In this document: positions 41,984 to 52,200 of the stretch, piece after piece
Layout: the number at the start of each line of letters is the position of its first letter
Position numbering within the stretch: position 1 is the first letter of the stretch
Assembly (NCBI GenBank): GCA_023460535.1
Contig: JAEWPV010000016.1
Span: 248,001-312,000 of the forward strand
Length of the DNA stretch: 64,000 bases
Reading direction: 5' to 3'
Origin: Bacillota bacterium
GTDB taxonomy: Bacteria; Bacillota; Clostridia; Oscillospirales; Ruminococcaceae
The notes under the pieces: model-generated
What the model was told of the DNA's origin: nothing
The model's database searches: none
What the model saw: the letters and a program-made list of their open reading frames with translations, nothing else
Position numbers and translations under genes: made by a program

Positions 41984-44080
41984 ATGGCAAAATCAAATCT
42001 CGTCATCGTGGAGTCGCCTGCTAAGGCAAAAACAATAAAGAAGTACTTAGGCAGCGGCTACGAGGTCGTCGCCTCAATGGGGCATATTCGCGACCTGCCC
42101 AAAAGCAAGCTCGGCGTGGATGTCGACAATCATTTCGTTCCCCAATATGTGGAGATCAAGGGCAAGGAAGACCTGATTAAGACACTGAAAAAGGATGCAA
42201 AAAACAGCGAAACCGTCTACCTTGCAACCGACCCCGACCGCGAGGGGGAAGCGATTTCGTGGCACCTTGCGCATCTGCTTAAGCTTGATGTAGAAAGCGC
42301 AAACCGCGTAACCTTTAATGAGATTACAAAGACCGGTGTGCAGGCGGGCATGCAGTCGCCCCGGCGCATTGATATCGACCTTGTGAACGCGCAACAGGCA
42401 AGGCGCATCCTGGACCGTGTGGTGGGCTATAAGCTCAGCCCCTTTTTGTGGCGCAAGGTGCGTAGGGGTCTATCCGCAGGACGGGTACAGTCGGTGGCGG
42501 TTCGCCTGATTGTAGACCGCGAGGAGGAGATTCGCCGGTTTGTTAGCGAGGAATACTGGACGATTGACGCAAAGCTTTCGGGCAAGGGCTCGCGCAAGAT
42601 ATTTCCGGCAAAGTTCCACGGCAAGGACAAAAAAATAGAGATTAAGAGCAAGGAGCAGGCGGATGCCATCCTTGCCGAGATAGAGGGCTGCGACTTTACG
42701 GTTGGAACTGTTAAAAAGGGTGTGCGCAAAAAGTCCCCCGCGCCGCCGTTTACCACCTCCACCATGCAGCAGGAGGCCTCGCGCAAGCTGGGCTTTCAGG
42801 CGCGCCGTACCATGAAGGCGGCGCAGGAGTTGTACGAGGGTGTTGACGTGCAGGGCTACGGTGCCGTGGGTCTGATTACCTATATGAGAACCGACTCGCT
42901 TCGCATCTCGCAGGAGGCGCAGGACGAAGCGGCAGGCTACATCACCGAGCGTTACGGCAAGCAATACCTGCCGTCCTCCGCCCGGGTATATAAGTCAAAG
43001 AACAACTCGCAGGACGCGCACGAGGCGATTCGCCCCACCATGCCGGCTCTTTCGCCCGAGAAGGTTAAAGACAGCCTGACCAGTGACCAGTATAAGCTGT
43101 ACCGTCTGGTGTGGGAGCGGTTTATCGCAAGCCAGATGGCAACCGCGCTGCTCGACACCGTGTCTGCCGACATCCTTGCGGCAGATTATGTGTTTAAGGC
43201 GTCCGGCTTTTCTGTTAAGTTTGACGGCTTTACCGTACTGTACGAGGAGGGTAAGGACGAGGAAACCGAGGACAGCGCCATGCTGCCCCCGCTCGAACAG
43301 GGCGAGGTACTTAAGCTACGCGCCCTTGACCCAAACCAGCATTTTACCCAGCCGCCGCCCCGCTACACCGAGGCGTCGCTGATTAAGGCGCTTGAGGAGA
43401 ACGGCATCGGCCGCCCCAGCACCTATTCTCCTACCATCACCACCGTGATTCAGCGCGGCTATGTAGAGCGCGACGCAAAGGCGTTAAAGCCCACCGCACT
43501 GGGCGAGGTAACCACCAACCTGATGAAGGATCACTTTAAAAAGATTGTGGACGCCGAGTTTACCGCTTCGATGGAAAAGAGTCTTGACCTTGTGGAAACG
43601 GGCGAAAAGCAGTGGGAGAGCATTCTTGAGGAGTTTTACGGCGACTTTTCTCAAACGCTGGAGAACGCCGAAAAATCCTTAGACGGCACCCGTATCAAGG
43701 TGCCGGATGAGGAAACCGACGTGGTGTGCGAGCTTTGCGGGCGCAACTTGGTCATAAAGACCGGTCGCTTTGGCAAGTTCCTTGCCTGCCCGGGCTTCCC
43801 CGACTGTAAGAACACCAAGCGGATTGTGCAGGAAACCGGCGGCTTTTGCCCGCTGTGCAAGGGAAGAATCCTAAGCAAGAAAAGCAAGAAGGGCAAGCAG
43901 TACTTTGGCTGTGAGCACAACCCCAAATGCCCCTATATGTCTTGGGATATGCCCACGGGCGAGACCTGCCCCACCTGCGGGGCGTCGCTGCTGAAGAAGA
44001 CGGGCAAGGCGGGCAAGATTTACTGCGCGAACGAGAGCTGCACCTTTGAAAAGCCGCTCGAGCGCAAAACCGAGGAATAA
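41984..44080 (+). CDS. topA: DNA topoisomerase I
   Basis: This 698-residue type IA enzyme relaxes negative supercoils. The TOPRIM start is VIVESPAKAKTIKKYLG; the metal motif is DPDREGEAISWH; the active-site Tyr is in LITYMRTDSLRIS (about 300). Three C-terminal zinc fingers are seen: CELCGRN...CPGFPDC, CPLCKGR...CEHNPKC and CPTCGAS...CANESC. The ATG at 41984 is chosen over upstream readings because MAKSNLVIVESPAKA is the family start; AAAGG lies upstream at slightly long spacing. Confidence 0.96.
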   Translation: MAKSNLVIVESPAKAKTIKKYLGSGYEVVASMGHIRDLPKSKLGVDVDNHFVPQYVEIKGKEDLIKTLKKDAKNSETVYLATDPDREGEAISWHLAHLLKLDVESANRVTFNEITKTGVQAGMQSPRRIDIDLVNAQQARRILDRVVGYKLSPFLWRKVRRGLSAGRVQSVAVRLIVDREEEIRRFVSEEYWTIDAKLSGKGSRKIFPAKFHGKDKKIEIKSKEQADAILAEIEGCDFTVGTVKKGVRKKSPAPPFTTSTMQQEASRKLGFQARRTMKAAQELYEGVDVQGYGAVGLITYMRTDSLRISQEAQDEAAGYITERYGKQYLPSSARVYKSKNNSQDAHEAIRPTMPALSPEKVKDSLTSDQYKLYRLVWERFIASQMATALLDTVSADILAADYVFKASGFSVKFDGFTVLYEEGKDEETEDSAMLPPLEQGEVLKLRALDPNQHFTQPPPRYTEASLIKALEENGIGRPSTYSPTITTVIQRGYVERDAKALKPTALGEVTTNLMKDHFKKIVDAEFTASMEKSLDLVETGEKQWESILEEFYGDFSQTLENAEKSLDGTRIKVPDEETDVVCELCGRNLVIKTGRFGKFLACPGFPDCKNTKRIVQETGGFCPLCKGRILSKKSKKGKQYFGCEHNPKCPYMSWDMPTGETCPTCGASLLKKTGKAGKIYCANESCTFEKPLERKTEE

Positions 44081-44126
44081 GCACGCGCCACGGGGCGAAC
44101 AGATATAAAGGAAGGGGAAAAGCCGC

Positions 44127-45434
44127 ATGACAGTAGCAGTAATCGGCGCGGGGCTCGCGGGGTGCGAGGCCGCATACCGGTTAGCAAACCAGGGGCTTTT
44201 TGTCCGCCTTTACGAGATGAAGCCGCAAAAGCGTTCCCCCGCGCACAAGCTGGATACCTTTGCCGAGCTTGTTTGCTCAAACTCACTTAAGGCACAGCGC
44301 ACCGCGTCTGCGGCGGGGCTGTTAAAACAAGAGATGCGCCTGTTTTCATCTTTGACTATGGAAGCGGCGGATGCCTGCCGCGTGGAGGCGGGCGGTGCGC
44401 TTGCGGTTGACCGCGAGCGCTTTTCCGCATTTATCACACAGCGCATTAATGCCCACCCGCGCATCGAGGTGCTGCACGAGGAGATTACAAAAATCCCCGA
44501 CGAGGGGATGGTGATAGTGGCGACGGGTCCTTTGACCTCCGACGCGCTTGCAGCCGACATTAAAGCAAAGTGCGGGCACGAAACGCTCAGCTTTTACGAC
44601 GCGGCGGCGCCCATCATAACCGCCGACTCGATTGATAGAGACAAGGTGTTTTTCGCCGCCCGCTATAACCGCGGTGAGGCGGATTACATCAACTGCCCGT
44701 TTGATAAAGAGGGCTACGAACAGTTCTGGCAGGCGTTGTGCGACGCCGAAAGTGCCGAGCTGCACGAGTTTGAAAAAGACTTCTTTCGTGTGTACGAGGG
44801 CTGTATGCCCATCGAGGTGATGGCGCGGCGCGGTAAGGACACCGTGCGCTACGGTCCCATGCGCCCCGTTGGTCTGCGCGACCCCAAGACGGGGCATCGC
44901 CCGTGGGCGGCGGTACAGCTAAGAAAGGAAAACGCGGACGGCTCGCTGTATAATCTGGTAGGCTTTCAAACCAACCTGAAGTTTGGGGAGCAAAAGCGTG
45001 TTTTTTCAATGATACCCGGGCTTGAGAATGCGGAGTTTGCGCGCTATGGCGTAATGCACCGCAATACATTTTTGGATAGCCCCCGTTTGCTGGATGCGCA
45101 TTGTCGCTTAAAGACCGACCCGCGCGTGTTGTTCGCGGGGCAGATGACGGGTGTGGAAGGATATATCGAGTCGGCCGCGTCGGGCATCTGGGCGGGACTG
45201 ACGGCGGCGCGGATGGCAGAGGGAAAGCCGCTCGCCACACCCCCTGCCGACACCATGCTTGGCGCTTTGCTGCGTTACATCAGCGACCCTTCGGTGACCG
45301 AGTTTCAGCCCATGGGCTGCAACATGGGGCTTTTGCCGCCGCTGCCCGAGCCGGTGCGCGGCAAGCCGCAGCGCTATGAGGCGCTCGCGATTCGCGCCCT
45401 TGATGCAATGGCGGGTTTTATGTCGGCGCTGTAA
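44127..45434 (+). CDS. trmFO: Methylenetetrahydrofolate-tRNA-(uracil-54-C5)-methyltransferase
   Basis: This 435-residue FAD- and folate-dependent enzyme makes m5U54 in tRNA of Gram-positive bacteria. It has the FAD-binding VAVIGAGLAGCEAAYRLA (about 3-20), LVCSNSLKA, NCPFDKEGYEQFWQAL, EGCMPIEVMARRG and a second flavin region QMTGVEGYIESAASGIWAGL. The ATG follows GGAAGGGG. It lies 46 bases after topA. Confidence 0.96.
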   Translation: MTVAVIGAGLAGCEAAYRLANQGLFVRLYEMKPQKRSPAHKLDTFAELVCSNSLKAQRTASAAGLLKQEMRLFSSLTMEAADACRVEAGGALAVDRERFSAFITQRINAHPRIEVLHEEITKIPDEGMVIVATGPLTSDALAADIKAKCGHETLSFYDAAAPIITADSIDRDKVFFAARYNRGEADYINCPFDKEGYEQFWQALCDAESAELHEFEKDFFRVYEGCMPIEVMARRGKDTVRYGPMRPVGLRDPKTGHRPWAAVQLRKENADGSLYNLVGFQTNLKFGEQKRVFSMIPGLENAEFARYGVMHRNTFLDSPRLLDAHCRLKTDPRVLFAGQMTGVEGYIESAASGIWAGLTAARMAEGKPLATPPADTMLGALLRYISDPSVTEFQPMGCNMGLLPPLPEPVRGKPQRYEALAIRALDAMAGFMSAL

Positions 45435-45466
45435 TTTCTGATTGGCGGTATGAAGGAAGGCTTATT

Positions 45467-46411
45467 ATGTTGGTGGCTGCATTGCTTATGGATACCTCGT
45501 TAGGGGAAGTGGAGCACAATCTTCTTGCGGCGAAACGGTTAGTAACCGCCGCCGCAAAACAGGGTGCCGAGCTGATTGTACTGCCGGAGTTCTTTAACTC
45601 CTGTATGGGCTTTGACCCCAAGATGCTTTCCGTTGCGCATTGGGACGAGCACACCTTAAACACGATGACAGAATTGTCGCAAGAGTTGAGTGTGGTCGTA
45701 TGCGGGTCATTTTTGTCTTTTAGCGGATGCGATGTGAAAAATCGCTTTGCTATGGTTTTTCCTGACCGACAAACGTTTTTTCATTGCAAGGACATTCCTA
45801 CGCAGTTTGAAAACTGTTATTATATAAATGGTGACGAGAACAACATCCTTCACACGCCGCTTGGAGACATCGGCGTTGCGCTGTGTTGGGAGATGCTTCG
45901 TTACGATACGGCACGGCGGCTTGCCAACAACGTAGATTTTATCGTGGCGGGCTCCTGCTGGTGGGATTTGCCGGAGGATGCGCCCCCAGATAGCGACCGG
46001 CTCCGACACTACAACCGTACGCTGGCATTAAACACCCCCTGCGACTTTGCACAACTGGTAGGTGTGCCGCTCATCCATGCCGCTCACTGTTCAAAGATTG
46101 TGGCGTATCACTTTCCCGATACGAGCCACCTTGAATGCCGGCAAATGGTTGGAGCCGCACAAATCTGCGATGCAGACGGCAATGCTGTTGCAAGGCGCAG
46201 TTTTACCGAGGGTGAAGGGTTTGTGTTGCACAACATCAGCTCAGGAAAGAACAGGCGCGTCACCATGCAGGATGATAAATACTGGATTGCCGACCTGCCG
46301 GAGGTTTATACAAAGGCATGGGAGCGCAACAATGCGCTGGGTCGAATATATTATCAAACGGTAGCTGCACCTTGTTACCACAAACAAAGAGCAAAGGAGA
46401 GCGCAACATGA
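45467..46411 (+). CDS. Carbon-nitrogen hydrolase (nitrilase superfamily) protein
   Basis: This 314-residue protein carries all three residues of the nitrilase catalytic triad: Glu in IVLPEFF (about 44), Lys in HCKDIPTQFEN (about 107) and Cys in IGVALCWEMLRY (about 144). Members cleave non-peptide C-N bonds such as amides or carbamoyl groups; the substrate here is not known. It overlaps plsX by 4 bases (ATGA), so it is translationally coupled to phospholipid synthesis genes. I have not seen this insertion in the usual gene order, and the gene reads somewhat more AT-rich than its neighbours. Confidence 0.85.
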   Translation: MLVAALLMDTSLGEVEHNLLAAKRLVTAAAKQGAELIVLPEFFNSCMGFDPKMLSVAHWDEHTLNTMTELSQELSVVVCGSFLSFSGCDVKNRFAMVFPDRQTFFHCKDIPTQFENCYYINGDENNILHTPLGDIGVALCWEMLRYDTARRLANNVDFIVAGSCWWDLPEDAPPDSDRLRHYNRTLALNTPCDFAQLVGVPLIHAAHCSKIVAYHFPDTSHLECRQMVGAAQICDADGNAVARRSFTEGEGFVLHNISSGKNRRVTMQDDKYWIADLPEVYTKAWERNNALGRIYYQTVAAPCYHKQRAKESAT

Positions 46412-47445
46412 AGATTATCGTAGACGGCTTTGGCGGAGACAACGCGCCGGCAGAGGTACTAAAGGGCTGTGCGCAGGCGGTAAAGGAGTACGGCGTGTCG
46501 CTGATTGTAACGGGCGACGAGCAAAAGCTCACTGACTGCGCAAGAAAAAACGACATCCCGCTTGACGGCATAGCGTTTGCTCATGCGTCGCAGGTTATCA
46601 CCATGGAGGACGAGCCCACCGACGTCATCAAGGCGAAGGCGGATTGTTCGATGGCAGTAGGGCTTAAGCTGCTGCGCGAGGGAAAAGGCGACGCGTTTGT
46701 CAGTGCGGGCAATACGGGCGCACTGGTGGTCGGCTCTTCTACCCTTGCGGGGCGCATCAAGGGCATTAAGCGTGCGGCGCTCGCCCCCATGCTGCCCACA
46801 ACCAAAACGCCCTATATGCTGATGGATTCGGGCGCAAACCTTGACTGCCGCCCCGAGATGCTCGTGCAGTTTGGCATCATGGGCTCGGTATATATGAACA
46901 AGATTATGGGTGTTCCGTCGCCGCGCGTGGGTGTCGTGAATGTGGGCACCGAGGCGAGCAAGGGCACCGAGCTTGAGATTGAGGCAAACCGCCTGTTCGC
47001 CCATGCCCCCGTCAACTGCATCGGCAACGTCGAGGCGCGCGAGATTCCGCTTGGCGGCTGCGACGTGGCGGTGACCGACGGCTTTACCGGCAACGTAATC
47101 CTAAAGCTGACCGAAGGGCTTGCCAAGGGGTTTTCGGGCACGCTCAAAGGCATGCTGCTTAAAAACGGCGTGACGAAGATTGCCGCACTCCTGCTCAAAG
47201 GCGGTATCGCCGAGTTCCGTAAATCGATGGATTATACCGAGTACGGCGGTGCGCCCTTAATGGGTATAGCCCGCCCCGTCATCAAGGCGCACGGCAGCTC
47301 GGACGCGAAGGCGTTTAAGAATGCCATCCGTCAGGCTAAGCTATTTGGCGAGCAGAACGTTATCGGCGAGATTGAGTCTGCCCTAGCGTCGCTCAAGCAA
47401 AGCCTTACCGCACAGGGCGAGCAGAGCGCAGATAGCGCGGAGTAA
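46408..47445 (+). CDS. plsX: Phosphate acyltransferase PlsX
   Basis: This 345-residue enzyme makes acyl-phosphate from acyl-ACP at the start of phospholipid synthesis. Signatures are IIVDGFGGDNAPAEVLKGC at the start, DGFTGNVILKLTEGLAKG, and the phosphate/acyl region VSAGNTGALVVGS and LDCRPEMLVQFGIMGSVYMNK. The ATG lies inside the stop of the nitrilase gene. The next gene is rnc; acpP, commonly between them in Firmicutes, is missing from this interval. Confidence 0.95.
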   Translation: MKIIVDGFGGDNAPAEVLKGCAQAVKEYGVSLIVTGDEQKLTDCARKNDIPLDGIAFAHASQVITMEDEPTDVIKAKADCSMAVGLKLLREGKGDAFVSAGNTGALVVGSSTLAGRIKGIKRAALAPMLPTTKTPYMLMDSGANLDCRPEMLVQFGIMGSVYMNKIMGVPSPRVGVVNVGTEASKGTELEIEANRLFAHAPVNCIGNVEAREIPLGGCDVAVTDGFTGNVILKLTEGLAKGFSGTLKGMLLKNGVTKIAALLLKGGIAEFRKSMDYTEYGGAPLMGIARPVIKAHGSSDAKAFKNAIRQAKLFGEQNVIGEIESALASLKQSLTAQGEQSADSAE

Positions 47446-47476
47446 AACCGCTATCTGTGCGTGCAGGTAATTTTGG

Positions 47477-47496
47477 CGGGCTGCGTTGCAAGCCCG
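47477..47496 (+). other. Small hairpin in the plsX-rnc interval
   Basis: CGGGCT pairs with AGCCCG across GCGTTGCA. It lies 60 bases before the rnc start. RNase III is known to cleave its own leader in some bacteria; this is only a possible parallel. Confidence 0.4.
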
Positions 47497-47555
47497 ATAT
47501 CAGATCTTACAGCGGGTGTGTGCCTGCGAAAGACCGGAAAGGCGTGTGAGCGCAG

Positions 47556-48230
47556 ATGAAGGAATTCATGGATGTAATCGGATACCGGTTTACGAAGGAT
47601 GAGCTGCTGAAAACAGCGCTCACCCACTCTTCCTATGCTAACGAGGTAAAGAAGGGTACGCCGTATAATGAACGGCTGGAGTTTTTAGGCGACTCGGTGC
47701 TGTCCATTGTGGTAAGCGACTACCTCTTTTTGCATTTTAAGCACCTGCCCGAAGGGGAGCTTACCAAGCTGCGCGCTTCGCTTGTGTGTGAGCGCACCCT
47801 GTGTGAGTTTGCCCGCAGCATCGAGCTTGGTAAATACATGCTGTTTGGCAGAGGTGAGGATGCGTCGGGCGGTAGGGAACGTCCGTCCATCCTGTCCGAT
47901 GCGTTTGAGGCGGTGATTGCTGCCATCTATCTGGATGGAGGCATTGAGGCTGCTCGGGAATTTGTGCTTCGCTTTATCAAAAAACAGCTGGAGAGCAAGC
48001 GTACCTCCCCATTCAAGGACTACAAGACCGCGTTGCAGGAGATTATACAACAGAATAAAGAGGAGACCGTCAACTACTGTTTGGTGGAGGAAAGCGGTCC
48101 CGACCACGATAAGCGGTTTACCGTTGAGGTGCGCCTGAACAGCAACGTCATCGGCAGGGGTACGGGGCGCAGCAAAAAAGACGCGGAGCAGCATGCGGCT
48201 AAAGAGGCGCTTGCCTTAATGGGGCGATGA
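47556..48230 (+). CDS. rnc: Ribonuclease III
   Basis: This 224-residue double-strand-specific endoribonuclease processes rRNA and mRNA. The signature is NERLEFLGDSVLSIVVSDYLF (about 34-54), with further acidic residues in DAFEAVIAAIYLDGG. The C-terminal dsRNA-binding domain contains FKDYKTALQEIIQ and KKDAEQHAAKEALAL. The ATG follows GGAAAGGCG. It overlaps the radical SAM gene by 4 bases; rnc-radical SAM-smc-ftsY is a standard clostridial order. Confidence 0.96.
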   Translation: MKEFMDVIGYRFTKDELLKTALTHSSYANEVKKGTPYNERLEFLGDSVLSIVVSDYLFLHFKHLPEGELTKLRASLVCERTLCEFARSIELGKYMLFGRGEDASGGRERPSILSDAFEAVIAAIYLDGGIEAAREFVLRFIKKQLESKRTSPFKDYKTALQEIIQQNKEETVNYCLVEESGPDHDKRFTVEVRLNSNVIGRGTGRSKKDAEQHAAKEALALMGR

Positions 48231-49234
48231 GCCACGCAAACGTCGCGCTGTTTGTACCCCATGTCGGCTGTCCCCACCGCTGTGTGTTCTGTGACCAGTG
48301 TGCCATTTCGGGCAGCGATACGCGCCTGACGCCCGAGGATGTGAGAAAGGCGTGTGTGACCGCACGGCAAAGTCTAGGCGAGCGGGTTAAGACCACCGAG
48401 ATCGCCTTTTTTGGTGGCAGCTTTACCGCCATAGACCGTGCGTATATGCTATCGCTGTTAACCGAGGCATACGCCTGTGTTACGCAGATGGGCTTTATGG
48501 GCATCCGCTGTTCCACCCGCCCCGACGCGGTTAATGACGAGGTGCTTTTGCTGCTGAAACGGTACGGCGTTACCGCCGTAGAGCTGGGAGCGCAGAGTAT
48601 GGACGATGAGGTGCTGCGCAAAAACGAGCGCGGGCATACGGCGGGTGACGTCCTGCGCGCGTCACAACTGATTCGCAGGCATGGTCTTTCGTTGGGTCTG
48701 CAGATGATGACGGGGCTGTATGGCGACAGCCGCGAAAAGACGCTTTACACCGCACGGTTATTTTGTGAGATACGACCGGACACGGTACGCATCTACCCCA
48801 CCCTTGTGATGGAGGGCACGGCGCTTGCGCGGCTTTACCGTGACGGGCGTTACAGCCCGCTACCCCTTGACGAAGCGGTGGAGCAGTGCGCGCAGTGTCT
48901 CGTTTTGTTCGAGGCGCATGACGTTAGGGTCATACGCGTAGGGCTGCACGCAACCGCCGAGCTGCAAAAGAACTTGGTAGCGGGACCCTTTCACCCCGCG
49001 TTCCGGGAGCTGTGCGAGTCGCGTATTCTGCTCGACCGCATTAAGAGCGGGATTGACGAGCAATCCATTCCCCCTGGAGACATTTCGGTTAAAATTCACC
49101 CTAAAAACCTTTCTAAGCTATTGGGGCAACGTAAAATAAATGTGGAAATCCTTTCTGGTATGCACTATAATTTAACTGTAACCACCGACGAGTCGCTTGC
49201 CCTTACCGCGCTAGTGATAGCGCCCGGGCGGTGA
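48227..49234 (+). CDS. Radical SAM protein, Elp3-related
   Basis: This 335-residue protein has the SAM/iron-sulfur motif CPHRCVFCDQ (Cys about 14, 18, 21), the GGSFT loop in FFGGSFTAID, STRPDAV, and VELGAQSMDDEVL. The Elp3-like TIM barrel is followed by a C-terminal domain ending in LLGQRKINVEIL. It is probably a tRNA modification enzyme; no GNAT domain like that of eukaryotic Elp3 is present. The ATG lies in the rnc stop overlap. Confidence 0.88.
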   Translation: MSHANVALFVPHVGCPHRCVFCDQCAISGSDTRLTPEDVRKACVTARQSLGERVKTTEIAFFGGSFTAIDRAYMLSLLTEAYACVTQMGFMGIRCSTRPDAVNDEVLLLLKRYGVTAVELGAQSMDDEVLRKNERGHTAGDVLRASQLIRRHGLSLGLQMMTGLYGDSREKTLYTARLFCEIRPDTVRIYPTLVMEGTALARLYRDGRYSPLPLDEAVEQCAQCLVLFEAHDVRVIRVGLHATAELQKNLVAGPFHPAFRELCESRILLDRIKSGIDEQSIPPGDISVKIHPKNLSKLLGQRKINVEILSGMHYNLTVTTDESLALTALVIAPGR

Positions 49235-49270
49235 CGACCGCATTACCACTTGCAAAAAGGATGTGTGGCA

Positions 49271-52200
49271 TTGTTACTCAAATTCCTTGAAATACAAGGC
49301 TTCAAGTCGTTCCCCGACAAAACGCGTCTTGCGTTCGGTGACGGAATTACCGCTGTTGTGGGACCAAACGGAAGCGGCAAAAGCAATATCAGCGACGCGG
49401 TGCGCTGGGTTATGGGCGAGCAGTCCACCAAAACGCTGCGTGGCAACCGGATGGAGGATATCATCTTCGGAGGAACCAAGCTGCGCGGTCCCGTGGGGTT
49501 TGCACAGGTAACACTGACGGTGGACAACTCCTCGCGCTCCCTGCCGCTGGAGACGGACGAAGTTACCATCGCCCGCAAGCTGTACCGGTCGGGCGAAAGC
49601 GAGTACCGCATTAACGGCAACTCCGTTCGTCTGCGCGACATCTACGAGCTGTTTATGGATACCGGTCTCGGCAGAGACGGCTATTCGATTATCGGGCAGG
49701 GGCGCATCGCCGAGATTGTGGGCGCAAAAAGCGGCGAGCGCCGCGAGATTTTTGAAGAGGCGTCGGGCATCTCGAAATACCGCTACCGCAAGAACGAGGC
49801 GGAGCGAAAGCTCGACCAGACGCAGGAAAACCTTGTGCGACTTCTGGATATCCTGACCGAGCTGGAGGACAGGGTAGAGCCCCTGCGCGTCCAGTCCGAA
49901 AAGGCACAGGCGTTTTTGGTATTGTCCGATGAGAAGAAGCAACTGGAGGTTTCGCTGTACATCCGCTCGCTGGAAAAGGCGCGCGAAGCCCTGCGAGAGC
50001 AGGAAAACCGCGTGATGGTATGCAAAACCGCGTGCGACGAGGTGGATGAGGAGCTGGCCGCCATGGAGGCGGATATCAACGAGATTTTCGCGCGTTCGCA
50101 GCAGTGCGCGGTGCAGATGGAGCAAAAGCGCACCCAGCGCGGCGGTTTGGACGAGGAGCTGACACGGCTTGAAGCACAGATTGCGGTGCTGCGCAACGAC
50201 GTACACCATAAAACCGAAGGCATCGAGCGTGTACGCCGCGAAATAGAGGCTAACAGCCTTGCAGTCAGCGACATCGCGCAGCAAATAGAGGAGCGCATGG
50301 CGCTGCACGCCGAAAAATGCGCACAAATTGAGGAATTAAAAACCCGTTGTGCCGAACGGGAGCACTCGCTGGAGGAATTTCTAAGCGACAGCGCCCGCCA
50401 GAGCGAAAGCATGGAAGAGGTCAACCGCCGTATGGCGCAGCTGGGCGCCGCCATATCTCAAAGCAAGGTAGGCGAGCTTTCGGCCCTTTCGGCGCTGGAG
50501 GAGCTTTCGCAGCGGCGCACTCGCTTAAGCGAGCAGCTTGAGACTAAGCGTCAAGACTGCGTGCAAAGCGAAACAGAACGTGCCGAAGCCGCCGCGTTTG
50601 TGGCGGAGCTGGATGAAAAAATAGAGACCGAAGCAAACACCGTCAAAGGCTACGCCTTTAAACTGGAAAAACGCAAGGAAAAGCTGGAGCAGAGCGCCAA
50701 AGAGGTGTCTGCCCTAGACCTGCGCATCAAGGAAAAAAACCAAAACGCCCGCCTGCTGGAGGAACTCGAACGCAGCATGGAGGGCTTTGCGCACAGCGTA
50801 AAAGCCGTAATGCGTATGGCAAGCCACGGCACGCTGCGCGGCGTGTTGGGACCGGTGTCCAGCTTAATCGAGGTGCCCCAGCAGGTTACAACTGCCATTG
50901 AGACGGCGCTGTCCTTCTCGCTGCAAAATATCGTGGTGGAGGACGAGGCGGCCGCCAAACGTGCCATTGCGCAGCTGAAAAATGAAAACGCCGGGCGGGC
51001 AACCTTTCTGCCCGTATCCACTATCAAGGGCACGGCGTTGGACGAACGCCCCTTAAAGGGTCAGGCGGGCTATATCGGTGTCGCGAGTGCGTTGGTGTCC
51101 TTTGATTCACGCTACGAGGGCATTGTGCAGTCGCTGCTTGGCAGAATTGCCGTGTGCGACACCCTGGACAACGCGGTTAGTATAGCAAAGGCAAACGCCT
51201 ACCGTTTTCGCGTGGTTACGCTGGATGGTCAGGTGGTTAACGCAGGCGGCTCCCTTACGGGCGGCTCGGCGGCAAAGAGTGCGGGCTTGCTCAGCCGGCG
51301 CGGGGATATCGCGCGCTTGCATGAACAGGCCGCTGGCTTACAGGCAAAGCTTGCCGAGGCAAACGTCGCGCACAACGCGCTAAAAACCGAGATAGCGGGC
51401 ATAGAGGCGGACTACCTGGCCGCCAAAAGCGCGCTGGAGACTATGCAGGAGGATCGCCAAAAGGCACAGCTGCAGCGCTCGCTGTGCGAGCGCAATATCC
51501 AGGAGCTTACCCGCAGCATAACCGAGGCGACAACCGAGCTTACCCATGCAAGCGAGCGCGAGCGGGAGCTTACCGTCGAGCTGGAAGCGGCGCGCAGCAC
51601 GCTGGTGCAAAGCACCGCACAGATGACCGAGCTTGAGGAGCAGATGGGGCAGACCGCTCAGAAAAAGGACGAGCTGCGCGAAAAACGCCACGCGCTGACC
51701 GACGAAATTTCCGAGCTGAAGATGAACGTGTTGTCGCTGACCAAGGAGGCGGAAGGGCTTGCGCAGTCGGCGCAGGAGCTTGCGCAGCGCAGGGAGAACG
51801 AGAGTGGCAAGAGCCGTTCGCTGCTGGTCGAGATCGAGACCCTCGAGGCAGAGATAGCGGGAATAAACGTAAGCACGCAGGAGATACTTTCTTCCAAGGA
51901 GGAACTGGCCGACCGCTCCGCCGCGATTGAGCAGGAGATTGCGGCACTGGCAGCACAGCGCATGCAGCTGGAGAAAGAGGCAAACGAGCGCCGCGGTGCC
52001 GAACGCGGGATTCTATCCCGCCGCGAGGAGATCAGCAAAGAGATGGCACGGCTCGAGGAGCGAAAGCTCTCGGCGCAAAGCGAATACGACTCGGTTATTA
52101 CAAAGCTGTGGGATGAGTACGAGCTGACCAAGACCGAGGCGGCGGCTATTGCGCAGGAGATTCCCAGCATACCAGCCGCGCAGCGCGCGTTAAACGAGAT

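Noticed and set aside
49274..50326. Minus-strand open frame of 350 codons opposite smc
   Set aside because: It is the complement of the SMC head and coiled coil; composition is that of antisense DNA.
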